64,000 nt of DNA from Sphaerisporangium viridialbum. Its GTDB lineage: Bacteria > Actinomycetota > Actinomycetes > Streptosporangiales > Streptosporangiaceae. Of the stretch, positions 7,575-15,686 are shown in pieces. The notes beneath the pieces were generated by a model, which worked only from the letters and a program-made list of their open reading frames with translations, did not search any database and was not told where the DNA came from. Both the position numbers and the translations under genes were made by a program. The stretch lies in NCBI RefSeq assembly GCF_049674955.1, contig NZ_CP187232.1:9858001-9922000 (forward strand). Reading direction: 5' to 3'. The first letter of the stretch is position 1, and every line of letters starts with the position of its first letter.

Positions 7575-8138
7575 TCAGGCGCGGCGGGTGGCCTCGCCCT
7601 CGATCTCGATCTTGATCTTCTTGCCGACCAGGACACCACCGGTCTCCAGGGCGACGTTCCAGGTGAGGCCGAACTCCTCGCGCTCGATCTCGGTCTCGAT
7701 GTCGAAGCCGAAGAGCTCCTGGCCCCAGGGGTTGGTGCCGGCGCCGCCGTACTCCACCTTGAGCGTAACCTCCTTGGTGACGTCACGGATGGTGAGGTCA
7801 CCGGCGACCACGAGCTCGTCGCCGGAGTGGCTGACGACCCGGGTGCTCCGGAAGGAGAGCTCGGGGAACTTCTCCACCGACAGGAAGTCCTCGCTGCGCA
7901 GGTGGGTGTCGCGGTCGGCGCTGCCGGTGTCGATGCTGGCGGCCTTGATGGTCAGCTCGGCCGACGACTCGAGCGGGTTCTCGGCGATCGTGACGCTTCC
8001 GGAGAAGTCCCCGAAACGGCCGCGGACCTTGCTCACCATCATGTGCTTGGCGCTGAAGCCGATGCGCGTGTGCGCGACATCCAGGTCGAAGGTGCCGGGC
8101 TCGGGGATCGTGATGCCTTCCCAGGCGCGAGTGCTCAT
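7575..8138 (-). CDS. YceI-family lipid-binding-like protein
   Basis: 187 residues with the YceI lipocalin-like signature: FDLDVAHTRIGFSAKHMMVSKVRGRF at the start, DTGSADRDTHLRSEDFLSVEKFPELSFRST mid-protein and DLTIRDVTKEVTLKV near residue 120. YceI proteins bind long isoprenoid chains; this one has no signal peptide, as in many actinobacterial cytoplasmic members. SD GGAGAG precedes the ATG. It is divergent from a MarR regulator with a palindromic site in the shared promoter, so it is probably the regulator's target. A small hairpin (TGATCC-TGAA-GGATCA) overlaps its stop. Confidence 0.92.
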   Translation of the reverse strand: MSTRAWEGITIPEPGTFDLDVAHTRIGFSAKHMMVSKVRGRFGDFSGSVTIAENPLESSAELTIKAASIDTGSADRDTHLRSEDFLSVEKFPELSFRSTRVVSHSGDELVVAGDLTIRDVTKEVTLKVEYGGAGTNPWGQELFGFDIETEIEREEFGLTWNVALETGGVLVGKKIKIEIEGEATRRA

Positions 8139-8200
8139 GTGCCATCTCTCCGTGAACGAGTAGTTGCCGTGCGGATGTCTTCTCCAACAGATGTCTACAC

Positions 8201-8214
8201 GAGGAATATTCCTC
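8201..8214. promoter_or_regulatory. Candidate MarR operator in the yceI/marR divergent promoter
   Basis: Perfect 14-bp palindrome GAGGAATATTCCTC, 25 bases before the marR start and 60 before the yceI start. MarR dimers bind palindromes of this size, so autoregulation and control of yceI are likely. Confidence 0.6.
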
Positions 8215-8238
8215 TCGTCAACTAACGTCGTCTAGACT

Positions 8239-8772
8239 GTGAACGTGATTCCATCTGACGATCCGAGGCTCACCGCGATGGGCCTGCTCTCCGAGGTCCA
8301 CTCAGGGCTGGCGGCCAAGATGAACCCCGTCTTCGCGGAGGCCGGGCTCTCCGAGATCGACTGCGAGACCCTCATCCGCCTGGCGCGATCCCCTGGGCGC
8401 AAGCTGCGCATGAGCGACCTGGCGGCGCAGACGTCGCTGTCGACCAGCGGGGTCACCAGGGTGGTCGACAGGCTGGAGCGCGAGGGCCTGGTCGAGCGCG
8501 TCGCCTGTGCCAGCGACCGGCGGGCGTCCTACGCCACGCTGACCGACGCGGGCGTCACCCGGCTGGAAGAGGTCATCCCCAAGCACCTCAAGGACATCGA
8601 GACCTGGTTCACCGGCCTGCTGGCCCCCGACCAGCTGGAGACGTTCCTGGGCGCCCTGCGGGTGATCCGCGACGTCGTACGGCCCTGCGCCACCGCGGGC
8701 GCGATCGAACCCGGCGAGGTCAAGCTCCCCGCGATCGTGACCGACAGCCAGATCAGCTCCTCGCGACTGTGA
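8239..8772 (+). CDS. MarR-family transcriptional regulator
   Basis: About 177 residues with a winged helix: LRMSDLAAQTSLSTSGVTRVVDRLEREGLVER (recognition helix STSGVTRVVDRLE) and the wing around ASDRRASYATLTDAG. GTG start at 8239; a second GTG at 8245 is possible. It faces yceI across about 100 bases. Its extreme C-terminus (TDSQISSSRL) is encoded by the first units of a 32-bp tandem duplication, so the natural end may once have been shorter. Confidence 0.92.
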   Translation: MNVIPSDDPRLTAMGLLSEVHSGLAAKMNPVFAEAGLSEIDCETLIRLARSPGRKLRMSDLAAQTSLSTSGVTRVVDRLEREGLVERVACASDRRASYATLTDAGVTRLEEVIPKHLKDIETWFTGLLAPDQLETFLGALRVIRDVVRPCATAGAIEPGEVKLPAIVTDSQISSSRL

Positions 8773-8794
8773 CCGACAGCCAGGTCTAGCTCTC
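8731..8794. repeat. Imperfect 32-bp tandem duplication across two convergent gene ends
   Basis: Units 8731-8762 and 8763-8794 share GTGACCGACAGCCAG and similar flanks. The second unit contains the stop codons of both marR (8770-8772) and the acyl-CoA ligase (8786-8788). Confidence 0.75.
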
Positions 8795-10381
8795 GACGAC
8801 CGTCAGCTCGCCCCGGGCGTGCATCTCGCGCAGGGCCCGTTTCGCGAACTTGCCGACGCTCGTCTTGGGCACTGCCTCGACGAACGCCCAGCGCTCGGGT
8901 AGCTGCCAGCGCGCCACCTTGGCCGACAGGAACTCCCTGAGCTCCGCCACTCCGGCCGTACCGTCGAGCACCACGCACGCCAGCGGACGCTCCCCCCAGC
9001 GTTCGTCCGGCACCCCGATGACCGCCGCCTCCACCACGGCGGGGTGCCCCATCAGGGCGTTCTCCAGCTCCACCGAAGAGATCCACTCCCCGCCGGACTT
9101 GATGACGTCCTTGGCCCGGTCGGTCAGCGTCACGTAACCGCCGGCGTCGAGCCTCCCCACGTCCCCCGTGCGCAGCCAGCCGTCGTGGAACCGCGAGGTG
9201 TCCTCGTCCAGGTGGTACGCCCCGGTTACCCACGGCCCGCGTACCTCCAGTTCGCCCACCGTGACCCCGTCGGCGTCCAGCACGGTGTCGCCCCCGCCGA
9301 CGAGCCTGCCCTCGACGCCCGCCAGGAGCCGGCCCTGGGTGACGCGCAGGGCCCACGTGTCGCCATGGGCGACGGTCGCGAGCGGGGACGTCTCGGTCAT
9401 CCCCCACGCCTGCACGACGCGGACGCCGAACTCCGCCGCCAGGGCCCGCATCAGCGCCTCGGGCACCGCGGAGCCGCCACACGTCACCAGCCGCAGCGAG
9501 GACAGGTCGGAAGAGTGCTGCCTGGCATGGCGCAGCACGTCCCCCCAGATCGTCGGAACCGCGCCCGAGACCGTCGGCCGCTCCTCGGCGACGACCCTCG
9601 TCAGGTGCTCCGCCTGCAGGAACCTGTCGGGCATGACCAGCGAGGCCCCGGCCATCAGCGCGGCGTACGGCAACCCCCATGCGTTGGCGTGGAACATCGG
9701 CACGATCGGCAGCACCCGGTCGCCGGACGAGAGGCCGACGGCGTTCGCCGTGCAGACGCTCATGGAGTGGAGGTAGGCCGATCGGTGGCTGTAGACGACG
9801 CCCTTGGGGTGGCCGGTCGTGCCGCTCGTGTAGCACATGGAGGCCGCGGCGCGCTCGTTCAGCTCGGGCCAGTCGAAGGCGTCGGACGCCCCGTCGAGGA
9901 GGGTGCGGTAGTCGTGGAGGTCCTTGCCCGCCGAGACGAGCGCCCCGGTGTCCGCCTCGCCGACGACGATCACGTGTCGCACCGTCTTCATCTCGGGAAG
10001 GATCGGCGCGAGCAGCGGCACCAGCGAGGCGTCCACGATGATGACGTCGTCCTCGGCGTGGTTGGCGATGTAGACGACCTGCTCGGGGAAGAGCCGGATG
10101 TTCAGCGGGTGCAGCACCGCGCCCATGCTCGGCACGGCGAGGTAGGCGGTCAGGTGGGCGGTGTTGTTCCAGCTGAAGGTGGCCACCCGCTGGTCGGCGT
10201 CCACACCGAGGCCGCGCAGGGCGCCCGCCAGGCGTGCGGCCTCCCGCGCCAGCTCGCGGTACGGCAGGCGGTGGTACCCGTCGCCGGTGTACGTGACCAC
10301 CTCGTGGTCGCCGAACAGACCGGTGCCGTGCCGCATGATCGAGGTGATGGTGAGCGGGAAATCGGGCATGGTGCTGCGCAT
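8786..10381 (-). CDS. Fatty acyl-CoA ligase (AMP-forming, FadD-like)
   Basis: About 531 residues, the usual length. Adenylation motifs in order: YTSGTTGHPKGVVYSH (about residue 185, P-loop), WGMTETSP (A5), WLRTGDVGRLD (A7), KSGGEWISSVELE (A8) and the catalytic Lys in PKTSVGKFAKR (A10). It activates a fatty acid with ATP and transfers it to CoA; it resembles the medium/long-chain ligases with the VPMFHANAWGLPY segment. ATG 10381 is preferred because GGAGG (10390-10394 on the plus strand as CCTCC) stands 8 bases before it. No partner gene is adjacent; substrate unknown. Confidence 0.93.
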   Translation of the reverse strand: MRSTMPDFPLTITSIMRHGTGLFGDHEVVTYTGDGYHRLPYRELAREAARLAGALRGLGVDADQRVATFSWNNTAHLTAYLAVPSMGAVLHPLNIRLFPEQVVYIANHAEDDVIIVDASLVPLLAPILPEMKTVRHVIVVGEADTGALVSAGKDLHDYRTLLDGASDAFDWPELNERAAASMCYTSGTTGHPKGVVYSHRSAYLHSMSVCTANAVGLSSGDRVLPIVPMFHANAWGLPYAALMAGASLVMPDRFLQAEHLTRVVAEERPTVSGAVPTIWGDVLRHARQHSSDLSSLRLVTCGGSAVPEALMRALAAEFGVRVVQAWGMTETSPLATVAHGDTWALRVTQGRLLAGVEGRLVGGGDTVLDADGVTVGELEVRGPWVTGAYHLDEDTSRFHDGWLRTGDVGRLDAGGYVTLTDRAKDVIKSGGEWISSVELENALMGHPAVVEAAVIGVPDERWGERPLACVVLDGTAGVAELREFLSAKVARWQLPERWAFVEAVPKTSVGKFAKRALREMHARGELTVVES

Positions 10382-10389
10382 CAGTGCCA

Positions 10390-10394
10390 CCTCC
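10390..10394 (-). promoter_or_regulatory. Ribosome-binding site deciding the acyl-CoA ligase start
   Basis: GGAGG on the minus strand, 8 bases before ATG 10381; it overlaps an alternative GTG three codons upstream and therefore rules that out. Confidence 0.75.
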
Positions 10395-10474
10395 GCTTTA
10401 CGAGTCTGGCCCCGGGCCGGTCCTGAGACAAGCGCTCGCTCGAATCCGGAAACGGGCCCGTAATGCCTGATCGG

Positions 10475-10993
10475 TCATATCCGGGCCTGCACCTCGGGCT
10501 GCCTCGCGTCCACGACGACCAGATCGCCACGCAGCTTCGCCATCGCCCGCGAGACCGTGCTCTTCACAGTGCCGATGCTGATTCCGAGAGCTTTGGCGAT
10601 CTCCGGTTCACTCATGTCCTCGTAGTAGCGCAGCACGATCGCCGTGCGCTGCCGTGCGGGCAGCCGGTTGATCGCCTCCTCCAGCAGCTCGTGGATCTCC
10701 CCCGGGCTCGGCCCGTCCCCGACCGGGTTCTCCGGCAGTTCCTCCGACGGGTACTCCTCCAGCTTCCTGCGCCGCCACCACGAGATGTTGATGTTGACCA
10801 TGGCCCGGCGCACGTACCCGTCGAGCGAGGCCCTGTCGTTGATGCGGTCCCAGGCGAGGTAGGTCTTGGCCAGGGCGGCCTGCAGCAGGTCCTCCGCGTC
10901 GGCGGGCTGGCCGGTCAGCTGGTAGGCCGCGCGCAACAGTGCAGGACCGCGGGCAACCACGTACTCGCGGAACTCCTCGTCTTTGTCGCTCAT
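10475..10993 (-). CDS. SigE-family ECF RNA polymerase sigma factor
   Basis: About 172 residues. Region 2: FREYVVARGPALLRAAYQLTGQPADAEDLLQAALAKTYLAWD; region 4: LPARQRTAIVLRYYEDMSEPEIAKALGISIGTVKSTVSRAMAKLR. This matches the TIGR02983 SigE-family of actinobacteria. A start at 11023 adds ten residues; MSDKDEEFREYVV fits the family better. No anti-sigma gene lies next to it, as is common for this family, whose signal is usually unknown. Confidence 0.92.
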   Translation of the reverse strand: MSDKDEEFREYVVARGPALLRAAYQLTGQPADAEDLLQAALAKTYLAWDRINDRASLDGYVRRAMVNINISWWRRRKLEEYPSEELPENPVGDGPSPGEIHELLEEAINRLPARQRTAIVLRYYEDMSEPEIAKALGISIGTVKSTVSRAMAKLRGDLVVVDARQPEVQARI

Positions 10994-11289
10994 GCGATCA
11001 CCGGTGCCGTGACGAAGGGCCATGATTCATTCGAATCTCGTGGTCAGAATCGCAGCCGGAAGCCATAATGCGGCTGATCCTCAATCCAGGTTTCGCCCCG
11101 GCAACGGCAAAGATCGTTACAGTCGGGTGACCACGCGGGGCGGCGAGTAGTTCATCCTGGAGTGGGTAATTTGCTACGCGCACTGGCACAGGGGGAAATA
11201 ATCGCCCCGCCCGGCACGGTGCCGGTGGCGAGCCGTGTGACGCTAGCGGACGAACGAGGAAACTCGCGACGGCAACCGGGGAGGGGCCG

Positions 11290-12231
11290 ATGGGAGTTGA
11301 GCGCCGCTACGCGCTGGCGTCCGCCGCACTCGGCCGGAGCGGCGTCCCGCCACAGGCCGAGGCCGAAGAGCGACCGGCGCTGAGCGGGGTGACGGGCGAG
11401 ATCCTCGACATCAGCCCGCACCTGGTCATCCTCGCGAACTCCGAGGGCGTGGAGGAACGCCTGGTCATCGCGCCGTGGGCCACAGCCTGGCACGGCCGGC
11501 CGGTCGCGCCGGCCGAGCTCCCCGTCGGCGCCCGCGTCATCGTCCGGGCCCAGCAGTCCGGCCGCGTGGCCGAGCGGCTCTGGGGTGACATCACGCGCGT
11601 CACGGGAGTGATCCTCTCCCTGGGCAAAGAACGCAAGGACCTGACGGTCGAGCTGGACTGCGGGCCGCACCGGGGCAGGCGCGTGGTCGTGATCCCCTAC
11701 GCCGCCTCCGGACGCCTGCGCGTACGGCATCCGCAGCTCGAACCGGGCTTCCTGTTCGACGCCATCGGAACCCGGGTGGAGGGCGTGACCTTCGCGCAGT
11801 TCCCCGCGACCTCCCAGCCCGCCTACCGCGCGACGGCCGTCCCGCCTCCCCCGCCCGCGTACGGCGGGGTCCAGTCGAGGATCTCCGGAGCCGCCGCCTG
11901 GTCGGACGCCTTCGACGACGGGGAGGCCGGGGCCGCGTACCCGATGTTGGAACGTGCCGATTCCGGCTGCGAGGACGCGGGGGTGTCGTGCACCGGCCTT
12001 CCCTATCTCGCACTCGGCTCGATGCTCTACGTGGGCAACGTCTGCGAGAGCCGCGCCTCGGTGCTGCCGATCGTCGCCTGCGGGTGCGTCGCGGGGCGCT
12101 TCTGCGACCGGTGCGTGGAGTGCGGCACCTCGCCACGGGGGCGCATCGTGGAACTTTCGCCGGTCTCCTATGTCGAGCTGGGTGGAGACCTCGCCAAGGG
12201 CTGCTTCAACGCCCGCGTCGGATTGGGGTGA
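11290..12231 (+). CDS. Cys-rich protein of unknown function coupled to a MauE-like gene
   Basis: 313 residues, no family recognised. N-terminal two thirds is a soluble beta-rich region (GEILDISPHLVILAN, LPVGARVIVRAQQSGRVAERLWGDITRVTG), then a Pro/Ala linker (about 175-200), then a C-terminal module of about 90 residues with eight Cys: SCTGLPY, VGNVCESR, VACGCVAGRFCDRCVECG and AKGCFNARVGLG. The Cys pattern suggests disulfides or metal binding. No signal peptide or membrane segment is obvious. GGGGAGGGG precedes the ATG. The stop overlaps the next gene's GTG (GTGA), so the two are translated together, hinting at redox handling of the Cys module. Confidence 0.75.
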   Translation: MGVERRYALASAALGRSGVPPQAEAEERPALSGVTGEILDISPHLVILANSEGVEERLVIAPWATAWHGRPVAPAELPVGARVIVRAQQSGRVAERLWGDITRVTGVILSLGKERKDLTVELDCGPHRGRRVVVIPYAASGRLRVRHPQLEPGFLFDAIGTRVEGVTFAQFPATSQPAYRATAVPPPPPAYGGVQSRISGAAAWSDAFDDGEAGAAYPMLERADSGCEDAGVSCTGLPYLALGSMLYVGNVCESRASVLPIVACGCVAGRFCDRCVECGTSPRGRIVELSPVSYVELGGDLAKGCFNARVGLG

Positions 12232-13070
12232 CCGTGGAGGTCGCAACACTCGCCACCGCCGCACTCGTGCTCCTCGTACTGCTTCTCGTCCTCGGGGGCG
12301 TGGCCAAGATCGCGACCGTCGGGACCGACGCCGAGCCCGGCGGGCTCACCCGGCTCGGCCCCGCGGTGCTCGTCCCCGAACGCTGGCGCAAGCCTGTGCT
12401 GATCTTCTGTGCCGCCGTGGAGATCGTGCTGGCCGCCGGCCTGATCTTCACTCGCAGCCCGCTGCCCCGGTGGGGAACGATCGTGTTCTTCTCCGTCTCC
12501 ACCTACGTGCTGTGGGAGCTGCGCCGGCGTCGGCCTGACGTGGGTTGCGGCTGCTTCGGCGAGGCGAGCGGCTCGCCGGTGGGACTGCGCTCCATCGGCA
12601 GGGCCGTCGTGCTGACCGGGATGGCGGTGTCCGTCGCGCTCGTTCCCGTGTCTGGAGCCGACCTGCTGTCCGGGCTCTCCTGGAACCTGGCGATCGCGCT
12701 CGCCGCCGGCGTCGTACTGCTGTCGCTCTTGTCTCCCGAGTTGGAGGAGGCGATCGCGCGTGTCAGGTATCGCGCGCCCTGCGAGCAGCGGCCCATACCG
12801 ACTGCCAGATCACTCTCACGCCTCCGGTCGAGCAGCGAGTGGCGGTCCCACACAGCGCTGCTGGTCTCCGTGGAGCCGGAGGACACGTGGCGGGAGTTGT
12901 GCTGGCGGTTCTTCGTCTACCCGGGCCGCACCGCCACGGGGGCCGAGGCCGAGGTGGTCTTCGCCGTATACCTCAGCGGGCGGCGGCCCGCCGTACGGGT
13001 CGCCGTGGTGGGGGCTGAGGGGAATGACGGGACTCTGCGCAAATCTATTGACGTATCGGCCGCACGCTAG
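12228..13070 (+). CDS. MauE/DoxX-like redox-associated membrane protein
   Basis: About 280 residues. Four hydrophobic segments (about 6-24, 60-78, 85-98, 118-160) form a MauE-type membrane domain with the GCGCFGE motif (about residue 106) typical of MauE proteins that pass electrons to periplasmic or extracytoplasmic thiols. A soluble C-terminal tail of about 95 residues (SLSRLRSSSEW onward) is not recognised. GTG 12228 overlaps the previous stop; GTG 12234 is an alternative. With the Cys-rich upstream protein it may form a thiol-redox pair. The stop codon lies inside the first copy of the CTAGAAAGCCCTAG motif. Confidence 0.8.
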   Translation: MTVEVATLATAALVLLVLLLVLGGVAKIATVGTDAEPGGLTRLGPAVLVPERWRKPVLIFCAAVEIVLAAGLIFTRSPLPRWGTIVFFSVSTYVLWELRRRRPDVGCGCFGEASGSPVGLRSIGRAVVLTGMAVSVALVPVSGADLLSGLSWNLAIALAAGVVLLSLLSPELEEAIARVRYRAPCEQRPIPTARSLSRLRSSSEWRSHTALLVSVEPEDTWRELCWRFFVYPGRTATGAEAEVVFAVYLSGRRPAVRVAVVGAEGNDGTLRKSIDVSAAR

Positions 13071-13080
13071 AAAGCCCTAG
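13067..13080. repeat. 14-bp motif, copy 1 (CTAGAAAGCCCTAG)
   Basis: Overlaps the stop of the MauE-like gene. Related copies lie at 13176-13189 (inverse), 13198-13211, 14484-14497 and 14494-14507, around the AAA ATPase gene. Confidence 0.6.
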
Positions 13081-13171
13081 ACAGTGCAATCGAGGCGGGC
13101 GCGAAGGCCCCAGCCTGGCCGTTCGCGCCCGCACATCTCGCGGCTTTGGATCACCGGCACCGCGAATTCAA

Positions 13172-13215
13172 CTCTCTACGGCTCTCTAGCTTCCCCTCTA
13201 GAAAGCCGTAGAGAG
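13172..13215. promoter_or_regulatory. Inverted pair of the 14-bp motif downstream of the AAA ATPase gene
   Basis: CTACGGCTCTCTAG (13176-13189) and CTAGAAAGCCGTAG (13198-13211) face each other and extend to an inverted repeat CTCTCTACGGCT / AGCCGTAGAGAG. It could be a terminator hairpin or a paired protein-binding site. Confidence 0.6.
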
Positions 13216-13266
13216 ATCAATGGGAGCGCAGAACACCTGCGCTCGGCTTTGGGGACCCGGCGCGGC

Positions 13267-14448
13267 CTACAGTGGCTGCGCTCGGAGGAACTTGCCGAAG
13301 TGCGGCACGGTGAAGGCGATCAGGCCACGCTCGGCGCTGAAGATGAGTCCCTTCTTGATGAGGCTGTCGCGGGCCGGAGACAGGCTGGACGGCTTGCGCC
13401 CGAGCAACTCGGCCACGTCGGACGTCGGCACGGGCTCGTCGCCGACGGAGGCCATGGCGTGCATGTAGTCGCGCTCGGCGGGGGTGGCGCGCTCGTACCG
13501 GCTTCCGAAGAACCCGACCGCGAGCTCCTCCTCGGCTTCGGGAGAGGCGACCCTGATGTCCTCGGCCGTGATGGGGCTGCCGGGCGCGAGATCCCAGGCG
13601 ACCTTGCCGTAGGCCTGGACGAAGTAGGGGTAGCCGTCGGCCGCCTCGTACAGCGCGTCGAGGGCCTCCTGGGTGAACTCGACCTGCTCGCGCTCGGCGG
13701 GGGCGATCAGGGCGAGATCGGCGGCCTCCCGGTCGAGCCGGTCGATGCGCGCGTAGCGGAACAGGCGCTCGGAATAGCTCTTGCTGGCGCTCAGCACGCC
13801 GGGGAGGTGGGGCAGACCCGCGCCCACCACGATCAGCGGGCCACCGCTCTGGGACAGCTCGTGGCAGGCGGCGCACAGGGCGGAGATGTCGGGCGCCTGC
13901 ACGTCTTGCATCTCGTCGATGAAGAGGGCCACGCCGACGCCCAGATCGGTGGCCACCGAGGCCGCGTCGACGAAGAGCTCGGTGAGGTCGATCTCGAGGT
14001 CGCCCGAGTCGGCCCGGCCACGGCCCGCGGGGACGTCGATCGCCGGCGACCAGTGGGACGTGCCCTTGGCCGCGGACGGGTCGCGCATGGCGAAGGCCTT
14101 GAGCACGCCGAGGAACTCCTCGATGCGCTCGGGCGCGCGGTGACGGGGGGCCAGCTCGCGGATCGCCATGTGGAGCGCGGCGGCGACCGGGCGGCGGATC
14201 GACTGCTCGGGACGGGCCTCGATCTTGCCGGTGCCCCACAGCCGTTGCATGGCCATCGACTTGAAGGTGTTGAGCAGCACGGTCTTACCGACGCCGCGCA
14301 GCCCGGTGAGGACCATGCTGCGCTCGGGACGGCCACGGGCCACCCGCTCGAGCACGACCTCGAACTGCTGCAGCTCACGATCACGCCCGGCAAGCTCCGG
14401 AGGGCGCTGCCCCGCACCGGGGGCGTAGGGATTGCGCACGGGGTCCAC
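13267..14448 (-). CDS. AAA ATPase (ORC/Cdc6-like P-loop ATPase with C-terminal winged helix)
   Basis: About 393 residues from GTG 14448 (VDPVRNPYAPGAGQRPPELAGRD), the usual start of this actinobacterial family; the frame stays open to 14697 without conservation. Walker A is LTGLRGVGKTVLL (about residue 48), Walker B VALFIDEMQD, sensor region PLIVVGAGLPHLPG. The C-terminal 80 residues (ERDYMHAMASVGDEPVPTSDVAELLG) look like a winged helix, so DNA binding is likely. Role unknown. Two overlapping copies of a 14-bp motif lie 36-59 bases upstream of the start, and further copies beyond its 3' end, suggesting autoregulation. Confidence 0.85.
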   Translation of the reverse strand: MDPVRNPYAPGAGQRPPELAGRDRELQQFEVVLERVARGRPERSMVLTGLRGVGKTVLLNTFKSMAMQRLWGTGKIEARPEQSIRRPVAAALHMAIRELAPRHRAPERIEEFLGVLKAFAMRDPSAAKGTSHWSPAIDVPAGRGRADSGDLEIDLTELFVDAASVATDLGVGVALFIDEMQDVQAPDISALCAACHELSQSGGPLIVVGAGLPHLPGVLSASKSYSERLFRYARIDRLDREAADLALIAPAEREQVEFTQEALDALYEAADGYPYFVQAYGKVAWDLAPGSPITAEDIRVASPEAEEELAVGFFGSRYERATPAERDYMHAMASVGDEPVPTSDVAELLGRKPSSLSPARDSLIKKGLIFSAERGLIAFTVPHFGKFLRAQPL

Positions 14449-14483
14449 GCTCTCGGACTTTATGACCGGATATAGCGGCCGTC

Positions 14484-14507
14484 CTAGATTTCCGTAGAAA
14501 GGGCTAC
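14484..14507 (-). promoter_or_regulatory. Overlapping 14-bp motifs upstream of the AAA ATPase gene
   Basis: CTAGATTTCCGTAG (14484-14497) overlaps GTAGAAAGGGCTAC (14494-14507). The position, 36-59 bases before GTG 14448, suits an operator over a promoter. Confidence 0.55.
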
Positions 14508-14785
14508 GGCGTGTCGCCGATCTGGGCGGGGCGCACGGCCGGCCGGACGCCTGCTGCTTGGGCGGCGAGAGCAACGCCATGGCCACACCACCCCTCACCT
14601 GGACCTCTCGGCCCGAACCTCTGTTCGATCCGATGGCCAAGACTGTAGCGCGCCCTCGAACATGTGCGCGAGGATTTCCGAGTAAAACCTGCGACACAGA
14701 TCCCGAACGGTCTGGTTACGCCGCCACGGACGGCGGACATCACGATTTCGTCACGAGCGCAGTCAGGAAGCCCTTACCCTGGCGT

Positions 14786-15571
14786 ATGTCCGAGATACGA
14801 AAGCTTCGCCACCTGGGTGTTCTCGCCCTGGCTTGCGTGTCGGCCACCGTCACCGCCTGCGGCACCAGCTCCGGTGTCACCGCGGAGCCCGCGCCGTCGT
14901 CTCCGGTGACCTCACCATCCGGCTCGCCGTCCGGCGCGGCCCCCACACCGACCGGCGAGGTCTCCGCCACACCGTCCCCCGAAGCCTCCTCCACGCCGGA
15001 GCCGCCGGCCTTCACCTCGAAGGTCTCCGAGGTCACGGCCGGCCAGCTCAAGTCCTCGTGGCGCCCCGGCTGCCCGGTCTCCCCGGAAAGCCTGCGGAAG
15101 GTCACGCTGACGTACTGGGGCTTCGACGACAAGGCCCACACCGGCGAGCTGATCGTCAACCGGGGGGTCACCACCGACGTGGTCGCGCAGTTCAAGCAAC
15201 TGTACGAGTGGCGGTACCCCATCGCCCGCATGGTGCCGATCGACGCCTACAAGGGCAGCGACTTCGACTCCATCGAGGCCGACAACACCTCGGCGTTCAA
15301 CTGCCGCAGGACCACGGGCGCCAGCAGCTGGTCGAAGCACTCGTACGGCAGGGCCATCGACATCAACCCCCGGGAGAACCCCTGGGTGGAGCCCGACGGC
15401 TCGGTCGCCCACGACAACGCCAGGAAGTTCGCCAAGCGCCCGCTGCACAAGCCCGGCGTCATCAACGCGGACGACCGCGTGGTCAAGCTGTTCGAGAAGT
15501 ACGGCTGGGAGTGGGGCGGCTACTTCAACGGCGCCAAGGACTACCAGCACTTCGCCAAGGGCGGCGGTTAG
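14786..15571 (+). CDS. M15-family D-alanyl-D-alanine carboxypeptidase-like lipoprotein
   Basis: 261 residues. Signal peptide with lipobox (VTAC at about residue 25) predicts lipid anchoring, followed by a Ser/Pro/Thr-rich spacer (about 27-75). The catalytic domain shows KHSYGRAIDINP (zinc His and Asp) and WGGYFNGAKDYQHF (catalytic Asp and zinc His), the M15C/VanY-like arrangement. It should trim peptidoglycan peptides on the outer face. The preceding region overlaps divergent AAA ATPase control. The stop is within a short tandem repeat (CGGTTAGCCGACC twice, 15565-15593). Confidence 0.88.
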   Translation: MSEIRKLRHLGVLALACVSATVTACGTSSGVTAEPAPSSPVTSPSGSPSGAAPTPTGEVSATPSPEASSTPEPPAFTSKVSEVTAGQLKSSWRPGCPVSPESLRKVTLTYWGFDDKAHTGELIVNRGVTTDVVAQFKQLYEWRYPIARMVPIDAYKGSDFDSIEADNTSAFNCRRTTGASSWSKHSYGRAIDINPRENPWVEPDGSVAHDNARKFAKRPLHKPGVINADDRVVKLFEKYGWEWGGYFNGAKDYQHFAKGGG

Positions 15572-15639
15572 CCGACCAGGCGGTTAGCCGACCCCCTCTT
15601 TCTCAACGTCACGCGCCTTCCACTCATCGGAAGGTCCAT

Positions 15640-15686
15640 GTATCAAATCCTCCCCATCAAGCCGTGCCAGGGGAGGGATTTGACAC
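15640..15686. repeat. Long-armed inverted repeat, copy 2 of a dispersed hairpin element
   Basis: GTATCAAATCCTCCCC (15640-15655) and GGGGAGGGATTTGACAC (15670-15686) form a stem of about 15 bp with a single-base bulge and one G:T-type mismatch; loop contains GCCGTGCC. It resembles 3873-3923 in both arm sequence and loop. It lies between the M15 gene and the MazG-like gene and may also terminate the former. Confidence 0.65.

Noticed and set aside
13084..14475. 463-residue plus-strand frame antisense to the AAA ATPase
   Set aside because: The opposite strand has Walker A, Walker B and a known family; the plus frame is its His/Arg-rich shadow.
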